Assembly: GCA_030407315.1 (NCBI GenBank) | Contig: JALQPE010002970.1 | Coordinates: forward strand, 1-64,000 | From: Asparagopsis taxiformis | Taxonomy: Eukaryota; Rhodophyta; Florideophyceae; Bonnemaisoniales; Bonnemaisoniaceae | Reading direction: 5' to 3' | Length of the DNA stretch: 64,000 nt | Shown here: in pieces, positions 1 to 11,390 of the stretch | Numbering within the stretch: position 1 is the first letter of the stretch | Layout of the letters: each line of letters opens with the position of its first letter | The notes under the pieces: model-generated | The model's database searches: none | The model's input: only the letters and a program-made list of their open reading frames with translations | What the model was told of the DNA's origin: nothing | Program-made: the position numbers and the translations under genes

Positions 1-2055
1 TGCCACACACGCCACAGGAAAATGCACTATCTGAACGCATTAATCGTACCATACTTGACGCCACACGTTCAAGCCTCCTTCGCTCTGGATTCCCCACACC
101 CTATATGATTATGCCATCATGAACGCAACCGATGCGTACAATCATACACCACACACAGCACATGGAAACTGCCCGCCGCGCTATGGTACAATGATACTCC
201 TGAGGTTGACACCCTCTGCCTTTCGGCACTGCAGGTTATGTGCATGATCGCACACCCCACAACAAACTCGAGGCGCGAGCAAAACTTATGTATTATCTTT
301 CACGATGCGATTATCGCCCTACTTCGTTTGATCCATCCAATAGCAGCGTCCACCGCTGTCGTACTAGTGACTTCCATGAATACTCTCCCTCCGCAGACCC
401 CGTTCGCACGCTGCCCTCATCTGACTCGGCTTACACAACCCAGTCTATCAATCAAATATTCACAGAGCCTAAAACACTATCACAGGCCCGCGCTTCACCG
501 GACGCCAATGAATGGGAAAAGGCTTGGAACACTGAAATGGATAATCTAGAATTCCGAGGCATTCTCAGTTATATTCCACGCTCCGATGTTTCCCCTGATG
601 CCAAAATCCTTCCTCTTACTACCGTGTTCAAACTTAAACACGACAGTGATGGTACTCCCTCTGTACGCAAGGTGCGATGTACTGTCCGCGGCGACAAACA
701 ACTGCCTGGCATACACTTCGATCCTGACCACCTATCCAGCCCCGTGACACATCGTGACACCGTTCGATCTGCCCTAGCCCTTGCCGCTTCGCACTCCTAC
801 CACACATTCCACTGGGATCTTGAAGCAGCTTTTCTGCATGAGAAATTCTCTGACACTCACGACATATTTGTCCACCAACCGTCTCGCTTCGACGGATCCC
901 TCCAATACCCCGGCCACGTTGCACGACTTTCCGGCAACATGTACGGAAGCAGACAAGCATGTCGTATCTTCACTGAAGGTCTTGCAACATTCCTCACCTG
1001 CAATAACTTCACTCGCCTCCACTCTGACCCCTGTTCCTTCATCCACCGCGATCCCTCGCACTCTACTCACTTCGTTCTACTAATCATTACTGTAGACGAT
1101 TTTCTTGTTATATCAAACTCCATGGCACTTACTGAATCCATCAAAACCCTACTGTCCGAAAAGTATGTTGTCAAAGACCTCGGTCAAGTCTCCACTATCC
1201 TCGGCTGGAAAGTCACACACAGTGAAGACGGCATCTCCATATCTCAACCAGGTTATATACAGTCCATTCTTGAGAAATATCGCCATTGCGATGCCAAACC
1301 AAGCCCCTCCCCCATTGCATCGGAACTTCTTGCGTCAGGTAACCAACATTCCCAACCCCTCGACAAGACCAAATACGACTATACTGGACTTATAGGTTCA
1401 TTGCGATATCTTGCTGACTGCACAAGGCCTGACATCGCATTCATCGTTGGCTACCTCGGACGATACTCCCAATGCCCCACAACCCATCACTGGCTGCCGC
1501 ACTCCGTGTCCTCCGCTACCTTCGTAGCACCATTACTCTCGGTATTACTTACAAGCGCACCCTCACCTCTCATCTCACAGCTTATTCAGACGCTGATCTC
1601 GCTAGCTGCCCTACCACCCGCCGCTCCACAACCGGCAGCCTCATCCTATTCAATAACGCCCCTGTTTCTTGGCAATCTAAACGCCAACGCACGGTTTCCC
1701 CTTCTACCACGCCGCGGAATATATTGCCGCATTCTACACAGCTCAACAGCTTCATATTATTGCCAGCTTCTTCCGCGAAATTCAACACCCTGCGGATACT
1801 CCCATTCAACTGTTCATCGACAATGCAGCCGCAATTACTACTGCTAAAGCCACCTACCCCACCCCTCAGGCCCGACATATCGACGTTAAATTCCATTGGC
1901 TTCGAGAACAAGTACACAACGGGCTCATCGCACCCACACATATCCCGTCGTCCGAAAATCCGGCCGACATCCTCACGAAAGCCCTCAAACCTGCCCAGTT
2001 CAAACACAAATATCCTCTCCTTCGTCTTTCCACGCCCACGGCGCGCGGCGACTGA
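1..2055 (+). pseudogene. Ty1/copia pol remnant (integrase end, reverse transcriptase, RNase H)
   Basis: The first 100 bases, read in frame 3, give the end of a copia integrase (PHTPQENALSERINRTIL). From about base 550 comes a copia-type reverse transcriptase with the WDLEAAFLHE catalytic aspartate, the NMYGSRQA segment and a VDDFLV box in place of the usual YVDD. RNase H follows, with AYSDADLASCPTTRRSTTGS, but in another frame (shift near 1480), and a further shift near 1715 moves the tail (FIDNAAAITTAKATYPT, then ADILTKALK) into a third frame ending at a stop near 2055. At least two frameshifts make this a dead copy. Its gag, protease and most of integrase lie beyond the left edge. No LTR is recognised downstream because a Tc1-type element begins at 2116. 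The family call is secure; exact shift positions are approximate. Confidence 0.85.
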
Positions 2056-2115
2056 CAAATAACTTACTTCCTATACGCACCGCTTCCACTTCAAGACTCA
2101 TTAACAAATAACTTA

Positions 2116-2320
2116 CAGTGCGCGACACTTCTATAAATCACCCCCACGTTTTGCGAATGTTCACCCAAAACGAACAGCAACGCGCATTTGGACTGCGTCC
2201 TATGAATGAGTATGACAAAGTCATTATGAGGCACATTCCATTCCTCCTCAAAGAGCCGTTCAAGCGAGTTCATCGGGACTTTAGTTTAAAGTCCGTGCGA
2301 CATTTCTATAAATCAGGTCC
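2116..2320. repeat. left long terminal inverted repeat of the Tc1 element
   Basis: This arm is inverted-homologous to 3470-3675, with scattered mismatches. It has the terminal motif GCGCGACACTTCTATAAATC at its outer end and a near copy, GTGCGACATTTCTATAAATC, at its inner end near 2296. Paired outer and inner motifs in one orientation match the IR/DR layout known in Sleeping Beauty and related Tc1 elements, where each motif binds transposase. Confidence 0.8.
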
Positions 2321-2438
2321 AAAAAACGGTCATCATCCAGGAATGAACGGATCATTTGGCATGAAACTTCGAGGATAGATAAACAGAAGTCGGTTGGTAA
2401 GACTCACTATCCCAACTGGATGTATTTTCGATTTCAAA

Positions 2439-3436
2439 ATGCCCCGAGGTGTGGTTCTCACCGAGAAAGAGAGGGGTGAGATACTTGGAATGTGGCGGTG
2501 TGGGAAGTCAAAATCTTTCATTGCAAAAGTGTTGGGACGATCTAGGGGTGTAGTGACAAGCTTTTTAAAGAATACAGAGGGGTACGGAACGATAATGAGG
2601 CGCCCAAAACCGAAAAAAATGTCGAGGAGGACAATGATGCAGGTTTTGAGGCAAGCTTCATTAGGAAATGACACATCTAGCTCGCTCAAAAAAGTCTTCA
2701 ACCTGACCTGTAGCGTTCGTACTGTACAACGCTTATTGCACAATGAATGCAATCTGCAATATAGAAAGATGAAATGCGCACCAATGCTTCAGGAAAGACA
2801 TATTGCTAGCAGAATTTCTTTTGCATCGCAATTCGTCCATTGGAGGGGAGAAGAATGGGGAAAAGTGATATTCAGCGATGAAAAAAGTTCAATCTAGATG
2901 GTCCAGATGGTTTTGCCTACTATTGGCATGATTTGCGCAAAGAGGAACAGGTTTTTTCGAAAACGCAACAAGGGGGTAAGTCTGTCATGGTTTGGGGAGC
3001 ATTTTCGTCAAGAGGTAAGTCAGACTTGGTCTTGATTGAAGGTAATATGAAGGCTGAAGACTACACCGCAATTTTACGTGACGTAATGATACCGATGGTA
3101 GCAGATTTGCACAACGATAGTGCCATTTTCCAGCATGACGGTGCTGCAGTGCATACTGCTAGGGTTACTAAGCAGTTTTTGTCCGACAATAATATCTCCG
3201 TTCTACCCTTTCCGGCCAAAAGCCCAGACTTGAATCCTATTGAGAACGTTTGGGGCGCTCTGGCACGTAACGTGTACAAGAATGCACGACATTTCGATAG
3301 CTTGATGTCGCTTGAAGAGTGTATTTTCCGCGAATGGGAGCTTCTGGCTCCGAGCTTGTTTCAAAAGTTGGTTGGTACCATGCAAAAACGCATGATAGAA
3401 GTGCTGAAGGGAAGGGGACAGACGACGAAGTATTGA
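2439..3436 (+). pseudogene. Tc1-type DD34E transposase, broken by one base
   Basis: The protein would cut and paste the element at TA sites. The ATG at 2439 starts MPRGVVLTEKERGEI, followed by two helix-turn-helix segments (about residues 8-50 and 70-110). The catalytic triad is visible as IFSDEK, then FQHDGAAVHTA, then PDLNPIENVWG, with 34 residues between the second D and the E, the classic Tc1 spacing. The frame breaks at a run of six A at 2881-2886, immediately after the first catalytic D; one more base would give 333 codons including the stop, a normal family length. The rest reads cleanly to the stop at 3436. It is either a recent one-base deletion or a sequencing slip. Confidence 0.88.
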
Positions 3437-3469
3437 CATAACTCCATCTGGAGTTTGGAATGTATTCAA

Positions 3470-3675
3470 TGCTCCTGATTTATAGAAATGTCGCACTGAC
3501 AATAAATTAACGTCCCGTTGCACTCGCCTGAACGGCTCTTTTTGGAGGAATAGAACGTGCGTCGTAATGGATTTGGCCTACTCATTCATTGGACGCAGTT
3601 GGAATGTGAGTTGCTGTTCATGTTGAGTGAGCAATCCCAAAATGTGGGGGTGATTTATAGAAGTGTCGCGCACTG
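3470..3675. repeat. right long terminal inverted repeat of the Tc1 element
   Basis: This arm is the reverse complement of 2116-2320 with some divergence. The inner motif lies near 3475-3495 and the outer motif runs to 3675, directly against the TA duplication. Confidence 0.8.
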
Positions 3676-3677
3676 TA

Positions 3678-4016
3678 CTTTACACCATTGTAATTACAGG
3701 ACATGACTAGTACTTAATCTCCGTCGTCCGTCCATCTTCACAGTAAAACGATCAAGGAACAACAGTTCTTTCCACACTAACAAAAGGCCGAGCACACCGT
3801 CATCTATACACACGCGTGGCGAGTTAACACGTGTGACATAGCACACGTGTAGATATGGAGCCTCCTTCCATTTACAGTGATGTCTCTCATGCTAAGCCAG
3901 TTTGTCACAACAGTACCGGACACCAGGGACCTTTCCTTTAGCTCAAAATAATTTTGATGGATCGGGTGAAAGCCTTTCCTCCCGCGCTATCAATGTTTTC
4001 TTCTTCCAAACTGCGA
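3678..4016. other. intergenic, nothing recognised
   Basis: This stretch lies between the Tc1 element and the end of the gene-1 coding sequence. It holds short ACACGTGT-type palindromes near 3812-3850 but no coding frame or repeat I can name. Confidence 0.5.
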
Positions 4017-4435
4017 TCAAAGACCAAGACGAACTGCAGTTGCCATTACAACTTCTTCTACGCGTGTCTCATATCGGGCTGCGTAAGCAGTGTATTCTAA
4101 CCCACTAGTTTTCGATGCTATTCGAACCCCTTTTCGGTATCGAGGACTGTTTACTTCCATAATCTGCTCTTCACATCCGGCAGTTTCACAATATGTCTTC
4201 ATCATCATAGTAGATCCGTTGTGATGTACTATATGTCCTGGTGTAGCACAGCTTCCAAACCTGTCGCAGAGTACCCGACCGACTGCATGATGTTCGTACA
4301 CGAGCTCATGTGATTCCAGATGTGAGAGTGCTTTTGCATCAACGCACACTTCTGAAGTTGGAGTGGGTGTCGGTAATTGGTCTGGTAATGGTGCATTCGG
4401 TGCCGGGATGTTCGGTTCTGTCGAATCAGATGGGT
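4017..4435 (-). pseudogene. gene 1, 3' part: C-terminal domain of a secreted Cys-rich protein
   Basis: This is the last third of gene 1, cut off from its 5' part (18945-19643) by the CACTA-like element starting at 4436. It encodes a Pro/Thr/Ser-rich linker and then the C-terminal domain shared by genes 1, 2, 4 and 5: CVDAKALSHL, LVYEHHAVGRVLCD, GSCATPGH, MMMKTYC, MEVNSPRYRKGVR, LEYTAYAARYETR, ending AVRLGL and a stop at 4017. Five cysteines are conserved between paralogs. From base 4433 to the stop is 417 nt, exactly 139 codons, and it joins in frame to the 5' part once one 2-bp GT copy is removed. The domain's function is unknown to me; secretion is inferred from the signal peptide in the 5' part. 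Confidence 0.85.
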
Positions 4436-4680
4436 CACTACGGTGTTGAAAAGGGGGCCTCAGACAGTACTGCGAGACAGTGATTTTTACTGTCTGAGAC
4501 AGTAAAAATCACTATGCGGCAAATGAAAATTAATGCCACACTTGGAGACAGTGATTTGCACTGTCTGGCAGACAGTACGGAACACTGTCTGCAGACAGTA
4601 AAAAACACTGTCTCACAGTACTGTCTGAGGCAGTGAATGGAGACAGTAAAAATTAATGATTTATTCAATAGCTGGATATG
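4436..4680. repeat. left subterminal inverted-motif cluster of the CACTA-like element
   Basis: About 245 bp carry many copies of ACAGTA and TACTGT in both orientations, separated by 10-25 bp, so that neighbouring copies form small hairpins. In CACTA families such subterminal motifs bind a transposon protein; that role here is inferred. Confidence 0.7.
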
Positions 4681-4805
4681 ATGTAATTTACTGTACTGGG
4701 CAGTGTTGGCGGATAGTGTTTTGTATTGGCCAAGGCAACATGGCCGGATAGTGAAATACGCTGCCTGGGACAATAGATGGAACCAACACGGTGCACTGTC
4801 CTGGG

Positions 4806-5155
4806 CAGTACCTGGAGACAGTGATTTTCACTGTCCTGGGCAGTACCTGGAGACAGTACTTTGTGCTGCCCTGGGCAGTACCTGTAGACAGTACTTTGTG
4901 CTGCCCTGGGCAGTACCTGTAGACAGTATTTCGTGCTGCCCTGGGCAGCACCTGTAGACAGTACTTTGTGCTGCCCTGGGCAGCACCTGTAGACAGTACT
5001 TTGTGCTGCCCTGGGCAGCACCTGGAGATAGTACTTTGTGCTGTCCTGGGCAGCACCTGGAGACAGTATTTCGTGCTGCCCTGGGCAGCACCTGGAGACA
5101 GTATTTCGTGCTGCCCTGGGCAGCACCTGGAGACAGTAAAAGTAGTGTCCTGATA
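4806..5155. repeat. 35-bp tandem repeat, 10 copies
   Basis: Units starting CAGTACCTGG or CAGCACCTG(G/T) begin at 4806 and every 35 bp up to 5121, without any change in period. Each contains the AGACAGTA subterminal motif. Because 35 is not a multiple of three, all three minus frames stay open and give repeat-shadow ORFs that are not genes. Confidence 0.92.
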
Positions 5156-7017
5156 TAGTAAAATTCGGTGTCTGGGAGTGGTGGATGAGATGGAGCGTCA
5201 CGCTGTCGTGGGCATCTTTCTGGGGTAGAGGAAGGCAGTTCTAGCGCTATGAGGATGGGGCATGGACGGTATTCATATGGGAATGGACAGAATAGTACGG
5301 CTAGGAATTTTTATTTCGTAGTGACTATGAGCTAGCGAGAGGTATACGCGGTAGGATAGGTAGCAATCTAAGAGGGTGCGATATGGGAAGCTTCACTCTG
5401 GATTTGTTTATTTGCGCAGGCTACATTGAGAATAAACAATCCCTATGTTAAAAATGCTACTACAACTAACACTATTCCGACGAGTAAAACTAAAACTACT
5501 AGAAAAGTCTAGAAATCTATCAACTGATTGAGCTGCATGAATAAGCTAGGAAATGAAGAGAAGAAGAAAAAATGATGTATAGAAAGGAAACAAGTTAGTG
5601 ACGTTGAATTGGAGAGGGAAATTGATGGTGATTAGGAGACTAACGTACCTTAACAAATACCATTGCATCCCAAATTGAGATATGTACTCACAGGCAGAAA
5701 AGAAAATTAGTGGAGAAGTGGTAAGAGAGAAAGATAAATGAAAGTAGAAGTGGAACACTCACCGACTGGAAACCTGAGAAAGAGAAAACGAATAGAAAAC
5801 TGGGTTAGTGGCGTGAGTTGTGGAAACGTACCATCATGGTTCATATCCGTCGGAGACAAAGCAACAACTTTGGCCTTGGAAGCCGTATTGATGATCTAAA
5901 ACTTACGCTTTGGAAGCAGTTTAGATGATCTATACGGCTTCCACGGCCAGGGTTGTTGCTTTGTTTCCGACGGATATGAAGATGGAAACAGGGATTTCCA
6001 GAATCTTTCGTTTAAGTAGTACTCTACGGGCGGAAATGACGTGTAGGAGAAAAATAGAGGGATGAGTTTGAAACGGAGCGGTGCGATGGGAGGCCCAGAA
6101 AAACGATACCTAGGCTGCGAATTACGCTTGGAAGCACATGATCTGGCAGAGGAGGCGCACATTATCGTATCTTCTACCGCCTTTTATTGTCTAGAATGAC
6201 GTCATCACTACAGAAATATAGGAAAAACACTAGCATATGGGGCCTACAGGACAGGCGGAGGTGAAGAGTAAGAAAAATGGCGCACTTTCCTGGACGAGGA
6301 GTCCGCGCTTCCAGTGATGATTTGGATGGTATATATCGATAACGTCATTGTATGCTCCGAGTACACTTGGCAGGCAGTCAAAGCGGGCCACGTGGATGGT
6401 GGCGGTTAGGAAACAGCAGTGTCGAAGAATTTTTATAATTTTCATGTTTCAAGCGAGCAGTGAGTCTGCATTGCAATATATAAATGTATCCTAATTTAAG
6501 ATATCACACCGAGTACGATTCAACGAGACATCGTGTTTTCACCTTGTGAATAGGGCCGAGAATATGGTAGAGTATACGAGTAGGAACTACGTGCATGAGA
6601 AAATCAGATTCAGTATTAGTGCTTAGAGCATCACTGCGTAACAAACGGAAGTGGATACGTCTTGGCCAGGATGGTGTTTAGGGAATGCGATACAAGATAG
6701 CAAAACGATATTGAGTAGGTCGAGCCCGGATGAAATAGCAATCATTGTGCATAAAGTAATGAGCATAGGAAAAATCATTGTGGTGAAACAGTTCATTGGA
6801 TCGAATGAAAGCCAGGAAAGGTTTCTTAATGGTTGAATTTAGTGGCGGAGAAATATAATTCTGCGCTATAGCGGAGAAGTAGCGGAGAAGAGTAAATCTC
6901 CTTCAGCAAGCGAGACATGCATCAATATTGCCCAGTATAGTTCGTCTGAAGTGCAAGTTGAACCTCGCAAAGTGAATATCAGAGGTCGTTGGCTAGTGGT
7001 TGAAGAAGTCTGCAACG
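5156..7017. other. element interior, mostly non-coding
   Basis: AT-rich sequence with short disconnected frames and no protein I recognise, apart from the hairpin listed at 5840-5980. Confidence 0.45.
5840..5980. repeat. 141-bp fold-back (near-perfect hairpin)
   Basis: The left arm begins TTCATATCCGTCGGAGACAA and the right arm ends with its near-exact inverse (TTTCCGACGGATATGAA). The arms are about 66 bp with few mismatches, separated by only a few bases. It resembles a small fold-back MITE nested in the CACTA-like element. Confidence 0.75.
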
Positions 7018-9192
7018 ATGGAGCAATTCTTGAAAACGGATTTGGCTGCAGAAAACTATTCCGAACAGGCCAGAGTTCGTGCAGTTCTCTTCGACGGAGA
7101 ATCTGGCTGGGTGTATGGTGAAATTGTTGTTCAACGGATCGTTTAGGGGTGCTCCGGACGTCCAAAATTGTGTCAACCTCGAGATGACGGCGTACTACAC
7201 TTGTAGCCGTTGGTGGGCCGGGCTGAAACCGAACTCGGTTGGTACCATTGGGCAGGAATGGATTGCTGGTTTGTTGGAAATCTTCGGGTACGTGAAGGAG
7301 GTGGCCGAGTATTGGAACGTTTCGGATGTGTTGAGGATGCTGGATGGCTCCATTTCCAGCGTGGGTGACCCGAGCAAGAGCTTCGACATTCACTCACGCG
7401 TTGTCGAAGTTTTTGCGCCGATGGTGCCCAAGAAGGGGTTCTGAGCGGACTTACATCCCAGGGAAGGCCCTCCAGATGGCTCCAAGTTTGAGAACATCTT
7501 TCCCAAACGGAAGTCTGTGTTTTGAAAGGACGCCAGGAAAATGCTCCTGCGCGTAACTGGCTACCGCGACATGTAAATGCGGAAACAATTTTACGTGGTG
7601 GACCCACACATCCCACATGCTGCGCTCCCAGTCACATGTGGTCATGATTCCGCCAACCCTTCCCCTTCCATTTCCCTGACCATCCCTTCATCCTCCATTC
7701 CTTTGCCTTTGAAGAATCCAATTTAGGTAGTACCACCTCAATTAGATTCTTCCAGCTATTCCGAGGCTGCCTCTGTTTCTGCCACTACCCCTGTCGTGTC
7801 TGCATCGTCCGGAGTGGAAACTTCTGGGAAAGTGATGCCCAAAAGGAGTACCTGCCTGAAAGAGAGTCGTTCCGGTCGTGGTGGAACAGCGACGGCGGGT
7901 GGTGCGAGCCCTGTTCAGGTCGTCGAGCTGGAGAGCGCACCCAAGGATGCGGGTAAAAGCTCCATCCTTGGGAAGCGCAACTGGGAAACCGCTTCTGCGA
8001 CGCCCGAGCCCTCTACCAAATTTGGTACTTTTAAAAGAGGAAGCTCAGTGAGACTTCATCAAAGTCGTCGTCAAAGAAATCCAAGTCGGCTTCCAGAGGA
8101 CGTTCTCGGGAGCCGATTCTCCAGTTCGACGACGCCCATGAAAATCCTATTCCCGACAGTATCGTCGATGAGAATGTGGCCGCCGTTCTCCCCAGCGCAA
8201 TTGCGTCTGGTAGCCCGATGAAGTACTACATGGAAATTACGACGGTAGAGACGGTGCGGGCGGAAATAAAGGCGGCAGCATTCCTGGCAGCTGCATCGCC
8301 AGGTGCTGAGGACTCGGTGGTGGAATAGTACTTTGCGGTGAAGCGGCGTTGCTGGACAACATGGGGGTGGTTGTTGTGGAAGGCCTCTTGCAGTCGTCCA
8401 CGGCTGGTAGCGCGACGCATGACCTCTTCAGTCACTTTTCTCGACAGTTCCAGCTGGTTGAGGAGGTTGAAAAGCCACAGAAGCCCTCCCAGCAGTCTGA
8501 TTCTGATTATGAAGACAGGAAACCACAGGACGAGCCCCCAGATTTCGCCAAGCCCGGTTTTGATCCTTCGCCGTGGCATTTCATCCACAACGTGGGTGCT
8601 GCGAAGGACCGCATAGATGGTGGTCGTGGGCGACTCCCCCTGCCGCGGTGTGAATTGTGCGACAAGCTGGAGGAGGGGAATTTGGATATGTACAGGAACA
8701 AGTTGGTGGCAGAGCTTGCTCTTGGTGTTTGTGCGGATTTCTTGAAGTTGGGAATGGAGGGTGAGGATCCTGTCTTTTTCCCGAAGACAGGATTACGGCT
8801 GCTTCTTAAAACAGATGGGGCTGCGGACCAGGATGGGCACACGGACTTCTGAGTATCCCAATTTTGAGGAGTCGGACCTACCCAATCCCCATCCTATTTC
8901 ATGATGTCGAGCGGATCCGATGGGTTCTTTATAGTAGCTGCACCTTATAGTCATGTATGCCTGGTCCATACGGACGCCGACATGTGGAAGGTTCCCGTTA
9001 ACCACTTTTATGTGCCACCCTATTCCGTCTTAGTTGATCGCGGTGACCTTTACCATTACGGGGTCGGCTTCAGGTGAGGAGATCTTCCTGTGGGAGCAGA
9101 ATTTAGTCTATGGTCTGCCCACGCGCGGCCACATCTACTTGAAGACTGAGAAGGACGTCCTCACGGACCACATCCACACCGTCGAATATTAA
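7018..9192 (+). pseudogene. decayed gene with a 2-oxoglutarate/Fe(II)-oxygenase-like C-terminus
   Basis: From MEQFLKTDLAAENYSEQARV at 7018, coding-like sequence continues for 2.2 kb through several frames. One piece at 7110-7444 has WNVSDVLRMLDGS; another at 7740-8330 is Ser/Lys-rich and contains MKYYMEITTVETVRAEI; the last runs 8349-9192. The last part has the layout of a double-stranded beta-helix oxygenase: QDGHTDF (HxD), then VLVDRGDLYHYGVGF (a distal His), then TRGHIYLKTE (an Arg after the His). At least four in-frame stops (near 7442, 7526, 7571, 7724) and several shifts (near 7140, 8040, 8327, 8850, 8895, 9075) disable it. What is seen is the motif order; the oxygenase call is by family pattern. 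It may be a captured host gene or cargo of the element. Confidence 0.45.
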
Positions 9193-9640
9193 AAGTATGA
9201 CAGGAGCAATAGATAGCATACGAGAAGTATTAAAACCTATGCTATTGTTCCCTGCTATGAAGTTCTGTCCTTCTCATCTCAACATTATTCGCTTAGCCCA
9301 CCTTTCTATTTTCATCTATACATCTGACCTTCATGTCATAGTTTAGTGCTACTAAGCCTATTGATTGCTACATTTTTGTATTAGTCTACAACTTTACATG
9401 ATTTCACTAGCTAGACCGTAGGGGGGACTAGTTTTAGACCTTGACAACCCGTGAGGTTCGACTATAAGAGACGTTGCTGAGATAACACATGACACAGAAT
9501 GCTCCTGGAAGCCACTCACAGCCGTACAAACGTTCTGCTGAGCCATGTTCCTGACTTCCCAATTCCTTGCTCACCCTTCCCTAGGTGGGAGGGGGACGGA
9601 ACTCTCAGCCCCTTACAGCGGAAGCCGTTTACCGGGGATT

Positions 9641-10046
9641 CTTACAGCAAAGTCATCGTTACGATGACTTTGCTGTAAGAAAGCGTTTCCATTACAGTGG
9701 CCAAGAATTTTTTCACCGGGTAAAAAAATCATGGCAGCTGTAATGATTTATTTTCTTACAGCAAAGTCATCGTAACGATGACTTTGCTGTAAGGAAACGT
9801 TTCCATTGCAGTGGCCAAAGAAATTTTACCGGGTAAAAAATCAGCAAGAATTTTTACCGGGTGAAAAATCGTGGCTGCTGTAATGATTTATTTTCTTACA
9901 GCAAAGTCATCGTTACGATGACTTTGCTGTAAGAAAGCGTTTCAATTACAGTGGCCAAGAATTTTTTTACCGGGTAAAAAATCATGGCTGCTGTAATGAT
10001 TTATTTTCTTACAGCAAAGTCATCGTAACGATGACTTTGCTGTAAG
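9641..10046. repeat. palindrome cluster 1 (four 39-bp palindromes)
   Basis: A perfect palindrome of two 19-base arms (CTTACAGCAAAGTCATCGT and its inverse) around one central T or A starts at 9641, 9755, 9895 and 10008. Between copies lie TTACCGGGTAAAA palindromes and CAGTGGCC...CTGTAATG inverted pairs, so the whole block can fold on itself. Inverted CCTTCCCTAGGTGGGA / TCCGACCTAGGGAAGG sequences flank it near 9575 and 10098. Confidence 0.9.
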
Positions 10047-10906
10047 CATCCCTGGTAAATTGCTTCCGCTGTAAGCGGCAGGGACTTCCGTCCTTTTCCG
10101 ACCTAGGGAAGGGTGAGGAAGGAATTATGAAGTCAGGAAACAGGGTATAGGAATGGTATGGACGGCTGTAGGAGGCATTAGGTAACACATTTTGTTGTTT
10201 ACACCCGGTTTGAGCTGGGTGTTGTGTCTAGTATGGTTGGAGGAGTGTACGAAATTTCTACCACGTGGTCGGAAATGGTTCAATTTTCTCACGACAGAGA
10301 TTCTGACTTTCGAAATTCAAACTCGTTAAAGTGGGCTGGAGTTGGTGTGAACACCTCCAGGACCTCTGGGAAGGATCTGGTAACACATGTCCTGTGACTG
10401 CACGCGGTTATCCTCTCTGAAATCAACCATAGATTATCGGAGGGCAAAATCTACTCTTGGTGCCTTGTGGCACATTGACAATACAAAACCGTCTGTTTCC
10501 AGTTTTTATATACTTTACTCTCGAGTAGATAGGATTTCAGCTGTCCAAGTAAAGAATGGGCCATATAAATGTTTCATTTCAACACAAGCATTGTGCAATT
10601 CAACCTCTTCCAGGTCCAAAAACTTGTCCAGAGTACACTTCCAGGCCATCGCCTGGGAGCGTACTCTGGACAATTTTTTGGACTAAGTGCACTTTCAAGT
10701 GCATGCACTTGGAGGCATCCAGTCCAAATCTACGTCGTTCCGACAAAGTTGAATTTTGGCCATGGCCGAAATTCATCATATCTGCAGTTGTGAGAATCTG
10801 ATGACCAAAAATCGATGCATTCTGCCAGCCCTAATGCGCAAGCCAGAAGCTTTACGGACAGATAAAACACCTTTCTGTAATCCCCAGAGCCACTCCAGCC
10901 CTTATA

Positions 10907-10975
10907 CACTACGGTGTTGAAAAGAGGGCCTCAGACAGTACGGTGAGACAGTGATTTTTACTGCCTCACTGTACA
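10907..10975. repeat. internal copy of the CACTA-like left terminus
   Basis: CACTACGGTGTTGAAAAG followed by GGGCCTCAGACAGTAC repeats the first ~65 bp of the element (from 4436) almost exactly, then stops matching near 10975. No matching right terminus is seen nearby. Confidence 0.8.
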
Positions 10976-11239
10976 ATGATATTCAGGAAGTAGGATATTC
11001 TCTAAGCCTAGCACGGGAGAGAAAGATGGAAGCGTAGGCATGCAGAAGTATAGAGGCAATAGTATGTGTAGACTATGGCAGTGGTAGAAAAGTATTTCAT
11101 GCACGAAAAGGACTGGTAGAGTGACACTAGAGAAGTGATGCTTAGCAGGAAGGGATGTGGAGATGATGAAGGAGGACAACAGACATGAGATCGAGGGTTG
11201 AGACCAACGGCTTACAGACGGAGCAGTTTACCAGGGATG

Positions 11240-11390
11240 TTTACAGCAAAGTCATCGTTACGATGACTTTGCTGTAAGAAAACAATTCATTACAGTAGCC
11301 ATGATTTTTTACCGGGTAAAAAATTCCTGGCCACTGTAATGAAAACGTTTTCTTACAGCAAAGTCATCGTAACGATGACTTTGCTGTAAG
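11240..11390. repeat. palindrome cluster 2 (two 39-bp palindromes)
   Basis: Copies start at 11240 (first base T instead of C) and 11352. They are separated by an inverted pair built on ACCGGGTAAAAAATTC and GGCCACTGTAATG. Confidence 0.88.

Larger units (their letters stand above)
2116..3675 (+). mobile_element. Tc1/mariner element, 1560 bp
   Basis: The element is bounded by TA target duplications at 2114-2115 and 3676-3677. Both ends begin CAGTGCGCGACACTTCTATA as inverted repeats, and the inverted homology continues inward for about 205 bp on each side. A single transposase gene lies between the arms. It sits just 3' of the copia remnant. The transposase frame is broken by one base, so this copy is probably not autonomous. 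Confidence 0.9.

Noticed and set aside
4665..5201. 178-residue minus-strand ORF with regular QVLPRAA repeats
   Set aside because: It is translation of the 35-bp satellite; overlapping frames give equal repeats.
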